From Hymenobacter sp. BRD67 (lineage in GTDB: Bacteria; Bacteroidota; Bacteroidia; Cytophagales; Hymenobacteraceae), in contig NZ_CP053904.1 in NCBI RefSeq assembly GCF_013256425.1, positions 2,542,001 to 2,606,000 on the forward strand: a stretch of 64,000 nucleotides of DNA, in the 5' to 3' direction. This document shows, one piece after another, positions 60,244-64,000 of this stretch. The translations under genes and the position numbers were made by a program. The notes under the pieces are model-generated. The model was not told the DNA's origin. It saw nothing but the letters and a program-made list of their open reading frames with translations, and did not search any database. Within the stretch, counting starts at the first letter, position 1. The number at the start of each line of letters is the position of its first letter.

Positions 60244-61290
60244 TTAAGCCACTACTTCGTAGGTCATGATTGGCTGGGCCTTGTTTTTCAGTTTCAGCTC
60301 GCCGATGGGCTGGCACTGAAAGCTTTCCCTGATGCGCTCGTAGATGGCCTCCGTAATAACAATCTGGTTGGGATGGCCAGCGGACTGCAGGCGTTGGCTT
60401 ACGTTTACGGTATCGCCTATTACGGTGTAGTCCAGGCGCTTGAGCGAAGCCGAGCCAATATTACCCGACACCATCTCGCCGGTATTGATACCTATGCTTA
60501 CGGCAGGATGGTAGTCGGTACCGTCGGGCAGCGGGTTATGGGTGGCCTGCAGCTGGGTACGCACCAGCAGGGCCGCGTCGATGGCGCGGTCGAGGTGATA
60601 CTCACCCCGAAAAACGGCCATTACGGCATCGCCCATAAATTTATCGATGTAGCCTCCGTGCGCGATTACCTCCTTCACAATCTGGTCGAAGTAGGTGTTG
60701 AGTAGCGACACGACCGTGGCGGCCGGCTGGGTTTCGGAGAGCGAAGTGAAGCCGCAGATATCTACGAACATAACGGTGGCCTCTACTACTTCGCTGGCCA
60801 GCAGCTTGTTCTCGAAGCCGGGCCGGGCCATGAACTTGATAACCGTTTCATCGACGTACATCCGCAGGATATTATTTTCCTGAATGGCTTTGAGCGTATC
60901 GCGCAGCTGCTGCACATGGACGGCAGTTTTTTCGATTGTTAGCTCCAGGTCATTGAAATCCACGGGCTTACAGACAAAATCGAACGCCCCGTGGTTCATG
61001 GCGGCACGGATATTTTCCATGTCGCCGTAGGCCGACACCATCACGGTTTTGGTCATGGGGCTGGCTTCGGGCAGGCGGCCGAGCAGGGTAAGGCCATCCA
61101 TCACGGGCATGTTGATATCGGACAGTACGATGTCGGTATCGGGGTGGTCGTGCAGGCGGTCGAGGGCCTCCTGCCCGTTGCCGGCAAAGAGAAACTCGTA
61201 GGCGTTTTCCCGGATTTTACGCCGAAACTTTTGCTTGATGAGTAGCTCTAAATCCGCTTCGTCATCAACCACCAATATCTTAGTTTTCAT
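60244..61290 (-). CDS. Response regulator fused to adenylate/guanylate cyclase
   Basis: 348 residues. Residues 1-125 are a receiver domain (ILVVDDEADLE, phospho-Asp in IVLSDINMPVMDG, Thr/Ser in TVMVSAYGD, Lys in VCKPVDFNDL). A short coiled linker follows, then a class III cyclase domain (about 165-345): ATVMFVDICGFTSLSE and DKFMGDAVMAVF with the two metal Asp, NTGEMVSGNIGS and LDYTVIGDTVNVSQRL. Phosphorylation by the neighbouring kinases would be expected to tune cAMP or cGMP production; which nucleotide is undecided. ATG overlaps the stop of the preceding receiver gene (ATGA). Confidence 0.9.
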   Translation of the reverse strand: MKTKILVVDDEADLELLIKQKFRRKIRENAYEFLFAGNGQEALDRLHDHPDTDIVLSDINMPVMDGLTLLGRLPEASPMTKTVMVSAYGDMENIRAAMNHGAFDFVCKPVDFNDLELTIEKTAVHVQQLRDTLKAIQENNILRMYVDETVIKFMARPGFENKLLASEVVEATVMFVDICGFTSLSETQPAATVVSLLNTYFDQIVKEVIAHGGYIDKFMGDAVMAVFRGEYHLDRAIDAALLVRTQLQATHNPLPDGTDYHPAVSIGINTGEMVSGNIGSASLKRLDYTVIGDTVNVSQRLQSAGHPNQIVITEAIYERIRESFQCQPIGELKLKNKAQPIMTYEVVA

Positions 61291-61670
61291 ATGTTTTGGA
61301 TAGCGTGAAGCTTTCCCTTCAGCGCGGCGAAATCGACGGGCTTGGTCAGGAAATCATTGGCACCGAGGCGCATGGCCTGGTCGTGCGTTTCGGTATCGCC
61401 GTAGGCAGTGAGCATCATCACCAGGGGCGGCGGGGGCGGCAGCGGGTCTTGCTTGACGTGGCGCAGCAGCTCCAGCCCGCTCATGCCGGGCATGTTGATA
61501 TCGGAGAGAATGAGCACCACCTCCGACGGGTGGTCGCGCAGGAAGCCCAGCGCTTCCTCGCCCGAGTAGGCAAAAGAGAACGCAAACTCGCCACTGCGGA
61601 TTTCGCGTCGGAAGCGCTGCTCAAACAGCACCCGCACGTCGGTTTCGTCGTCAACTACCAGTATTTTCAT
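61287..61670 (-). CDS. Stand-alone response regulator receiver
   Basis: 127-residue receiver: KILVVDDETDVRVLFEQRFR, phospho-Asp in LILSDINMPGMSGLELL, MMLTAYGDTET, and FLTKPVDFAALKGKL. No output domain. It resembles the receiver of the next gene (VVDDE, SDINMP, KPVDF) and overlaps it by 4 nt (ATGA). 30 bp after the histidine kinase gene, so probably part of one phosphorelay. Confidence 0.92.
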   Translation of the reverse strand: MKILVVDDETDVRVLFEQRFRREIRSGEFAFSFAYSGEEALGFLRDHPSEVVLILSDINMPGMSGLELLRHVKQDPLPPPPPLVMMLTAYGDTETHDQAMRLGANDFLTKPVDFAALKGKLHAIQNI

Positions 61671-61700
61671 GCTTTGTAAAGATAGGAACAGCGGCAGGCC

Positions 61701-63074
61701 TCACGCCGTAGGCAAACGCACCGTAAACGTAGTACCCCGGCCTTCCTCGCTCTGCACGGTGAGGGTGCCGCCGTGGCCCTGCACAATGATATCGTGGCTC
61801 AGCGACAAGCCCAGGCCAGTGCCTTCGCCGGCGGGCTTGGTGGTGAAAAAGGGCTGGAAAATCCTGGCTTTCACTCCTTCCGGAATGCCCATGCCGTTGT
61901 CATGCACCTGCACTTCAACCTCGTGGGCCACGAGCCGGGTGCGCACCCCCACGGTAGGTTTGTAGCCCGGCTCGCCGAGCTGCTGGCGCTGCTGCACCGC
62001 GTAGAACGCATTGGTAAACAGGTTGAGCAGCACCCGACCTACATCGCCGGCAACCATTTCAACCAGGGGGAGGCCGGCGGCCAGCTCGGGCTGCAAGGTG
62101 GCGTTGAAAGACTTGTCTTTGGCCCGCAGGCCGTGGTAGGCCAGGCGCAAATATTCATCGGCCAGCATGTTGAGGTCGGTAGGCTGGCGCTCGCCGCTGC
62201 TGGCGCGGCTATGCTCCAGCATCCCCCGCACGATGCCCGCCGCCCGGCCACCGTGCTGGGTAATGCGCTGGAGATTCTGCTTCAGGTCGGCCAGCAGCTC
62301 GGCTTCGAGGGCCGGGTCGCGGGTAGGCCGGTTGCGCTCTTCTTCGAGCTCGGTAATAAGCTCGGCCGATACATCAGCGAAATTATTGACGAAGTTGAGC
62401 GGGTTCTGAATCTCGTGCGCTATGCCCGCCGTGAGCTCTCCCAGGCTGGCCATCTTTTCGCGCTGGATTAGCTGCGCCTGGGTTTCTTTTAGCTCGTTGA
62501 GCGTAGTGCGTAGCGCGGCTGTTTGCTCGGCCAGCGTAGCAGTGCGCTGGTGCACCTGGTGTTCGAGCTCCTGGTTTTTGGTTTCGATGCGCAGCTGCTC
62601 CTGCTCGGCTTGCAGGCGTAGCTGGTGCTCAGCTACCAGGCTTTTCTGCTGGCTGCGGGCCATAAACCAGAAAACACCTTGCCAGCAGAAGGTCAGCAGG
62701 CCCGCCAGGTCAAACCAGTCTTCATACGTTTTGAGCAGCCGGGGTAGCAGCAGGCCCACAAGCAGGTTTATCACCGACAGCAGCCCGTAGGGCACCAGCC
62801 CCAGGCAAAGCAGCCAGGCGGGCCGGTAGGTGCGTAGCTGCCAGGTTACTGCCAGCCCGATGCCAATAATGCCCAACATAAAAGCATCGGCCAGCAGGTC
62901 GGCTTTGCTACCGAAGCTAACGCAGATAATAAATAGTACTGCCGTGGGCTGCCACAGCCGGACCAGCCACTTATCCCAGGCTGGCAGCCGCGTGGGCGTG
63001 TCGAGAAACCGGCGGCCCAGCCACACCAGGCCCACGGCAATGGGCCCTTCCAGTATCATATTTGAGTCTGCCAT
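61701..63074 (-). CDS. Membrane sensor histidine kinase
   Basis: 457 residues. About five N-terminal helices (VLFIICVSFG, FMLGIIGIGLAVTWQL, LLCLGLVPYGLLSVINLLVG), a coiled coil (about 160-215), then His[21 protein letters not shown] with the phospho-His, and the ATPase domain: N box [13 protein letters not shown]1 [10 protein letters not shown] box, G2 GTGLGLSLS. It should phosphorylate the adjacent receivers. The last 245 residues are nearly identical to the kinase upstream at 63162. Confidence 0.93.
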   Translation of the reverse strand: MADSNMILEGPIAVGLVWLGRRFLDTPTRLPAWDKWLVRLWQPTAVLFIICVSFGSKADLLADAFMLGIIGIGLAVTWQLRTYRPAWLLCLGLVPYGLLSVINLLVGLLLPRLLKTYEDWFDLAGLLTFCWQGVFWFMARSQQKSLVAEHQLRLQAEQEQLRIETKNQELEHQVHQRTATLAEQTAALRTTLNELKETQAQLIQREKMASLGELTAGIAHEIQNPLNFVNNFADVSAELITELEEERNRPTRDPALEAELLADLKQNLQRITQHGGRAAGIVRGMLEHSRASSGERQPTDLNMLADEYLRLAYHGLRAKDKSFNATLQPELAAGLPLVEMVAGDVGRVLLNLFTNAFYAVQQRQQLGEPGYKPTVGVRTRLVAHEVEVQVHDNGMGIPEGVKARIFQPFFTTKPAGEGTGLGLSLSHDIIVQGHGGTLTVQSEEGRGTTFTVRLPTA

Positions 63075-63161
63075 CGGGCTGGTTGTTGTCAGTTGGTGAG
63101 TTATCTGTTTTTAATTGCCAGCTTCCCTGTCCGGCTTTCGTAGCCGCTGAGAGGTAGCAGC

Positions 63162-64000
63162 TTAAAAAGGCAGCCGCACGCTAAACTCCGTAAATTTTCC
63201 TTCCTCGCTCTGCACGGTGAGGGTACCGCCGTGGCCCTGCACAATGATGTCGTGGCTTAGCGACAAGCCCAGGCCAGTGCCTTCGCCAGCGGGCTTGGTG
63301 GTGAAAAAGGGCTGGAAAATCCTGGCTTTCACTCCTTCCGGAATGCCCATGCCGTTGTCGCGGACGCACACTTCTACGCTGTTGCCTACGCGGCGCGTGG
63401 CCACCCCCACGGTAGGCTTGTAGCCCGGCTCGCCGAGCTGCTGGCGCTGCTGCACCGCGTAAAACGCATTGGTAAACAGGTTGAGCAGTACCCGACCTAC
63501 ATCGCCGCTCACGGCCGGCACCAGCGGCAGAATAGCCGCCAGCTCGGGCTGCAAGGTGGCGTTGAAAGACTTGTCTTTGGCCCGCAAGCCGTGGTAGGCC
63601 AGGCGCATATATTCATCGGCCAGCATATTGAGGTCGGTAGGCTGGCGCTCACCGCTGCTGGCGCGGCTGTGCTCCAGCATCCCCGCACGATGCCCGCCGC
63701 CCGCTGGCCATGCTGATTAATTCGGAGCAGGTTTTGTTTCAGGTCTTCGAGCAGCTCGGCCTCCAGGCCGGGGTCGCGGCTGGGGCGCTCCTGCTCTTCT
63801 TCAAGCTCCACTACCAGCTCGGCCGATACATCGGCGAAATTATTGACGAAGTTGAGCGGGTTCTGAATCTCGTGCGCTATGCCCGCCGTGAGCTCTCCCA
63901 GGCTGGCCATCTTTTCGCGCTGGATTAGCTGCGCCTGCGTAGCGCGCAGGTCAGTAAGCGCCGTTTGCAGCTCCTCGGCCTGCCGGGTGAGCAGGGCCGT
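63162..64000 (-). CDS. Sensor histidine kinase, second copy (5' end outside window; frameshift)
   Basis: C-terminal part of a kinase almost identical to the one at 61701: [40 protein letters not shown] and GTGLGLSLS, ending EFSVRLPF. It runs off the right edge, so its sensor region is unseen. A base is missing in the CCCC run 63681-63684; the paralogue has CCCCC at the matching place (62223-62227), which shows directly that the break is a one-base loss. Likely the first gene of the kinase-kinase-receiver-cyclase operon. Confidence 0.88.

Overview
The window looks like a chromosomal segment of a high-GC member of the Bacteroidota, most likely Hymenobacter or a close relative (Cytophagales). 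The evidence is: promoters of the TTTG-N19-TAnnTTTG type, two large secreted proteins with C-terminal type IX secretion (T9SS) sorting domains, a short PID-CTERM-like protein, a TonB receptor with a carboxypeptidase-like N-terminal domain, and a 16S-Ile-Ala-23S-5S rRNA operon. The genus is an inference; no database was searched.

Layout. 1-5.6 kb: alcohol dehydrogenase (cut by the left edge), two related DUF1990-like proteins, endonuclease V and a secreted M43 metalloprotease. 5.6-9.1 kb (minus): a tRNA-modification operon selU/mnmH - VOC - selD - gluQRS-like. 9.2-13.9 kb: an isolated nuoM-nuoN pair converging on a type II NADH dehydrogenase. 14-16.2 kb: small regulatory and housekeeping genes. 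16.6-26.4 kb: four tandem tail-collar (MdpB-like) genes, a formyltransferase-like gene, a secreted protein of about 2,040 residues and a PID-CTERM-like mini-protein. 26.5-28.2 kb: pruA. 28.4-41.1 kb: a sulfate-assimilation and siroheme locus (cysH, cysD, cysN, cobA, cysJ, TonB receptor, cysI, precorrin-2 dehydrogenase fused to a TSUP permease) led by a SAM-I riboswitch and a cysteine-rich upstream ORF. 41.6-47.4 kb (minus): rRNA operon with three tandem promoters. 47.5-53.2 kb: YARHG protein, purA, STAS protein, Fur, CHY zinc finger and RelA/SpoT. 53.3-57.3 kb: tRNA-Leu, tig, clpP, clpX. 57.4-64 kb: a transporter-like membrane protein with a cyclic-nucleotide-binding domain, converging on response regulator-cyclase, response regulator and two near-duplicate histidine kinases (the last cut by the right edge).

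One property affects all gene calls. Eighteen single-base deletions can be inferred, every one in a run of G or C, in thirteen otherwise well-preserved genes and in tRNA-Ala. They look like homopolymer undercalls in the assembly, not pseudogenes. Affected genes are given as one CDS spanning the break, and lengths quoted for them assume the base restored.

Functional themes: the sulfur locus holds every step from APS formation to sulfide plus the siroheme needed by CysI. The selU operon groups enzymes acting on tRNA wobble positions. The right end pairs a nucleotide cyclase with a cNMP-binding membrane protein. The most novel-looking items are the riboswitch plus Cys-rich uORF leader, the collar/formyltransferase/giant T9SS protein cassette, and the precorrin-2 dehydrogenase-TSUP fusion.
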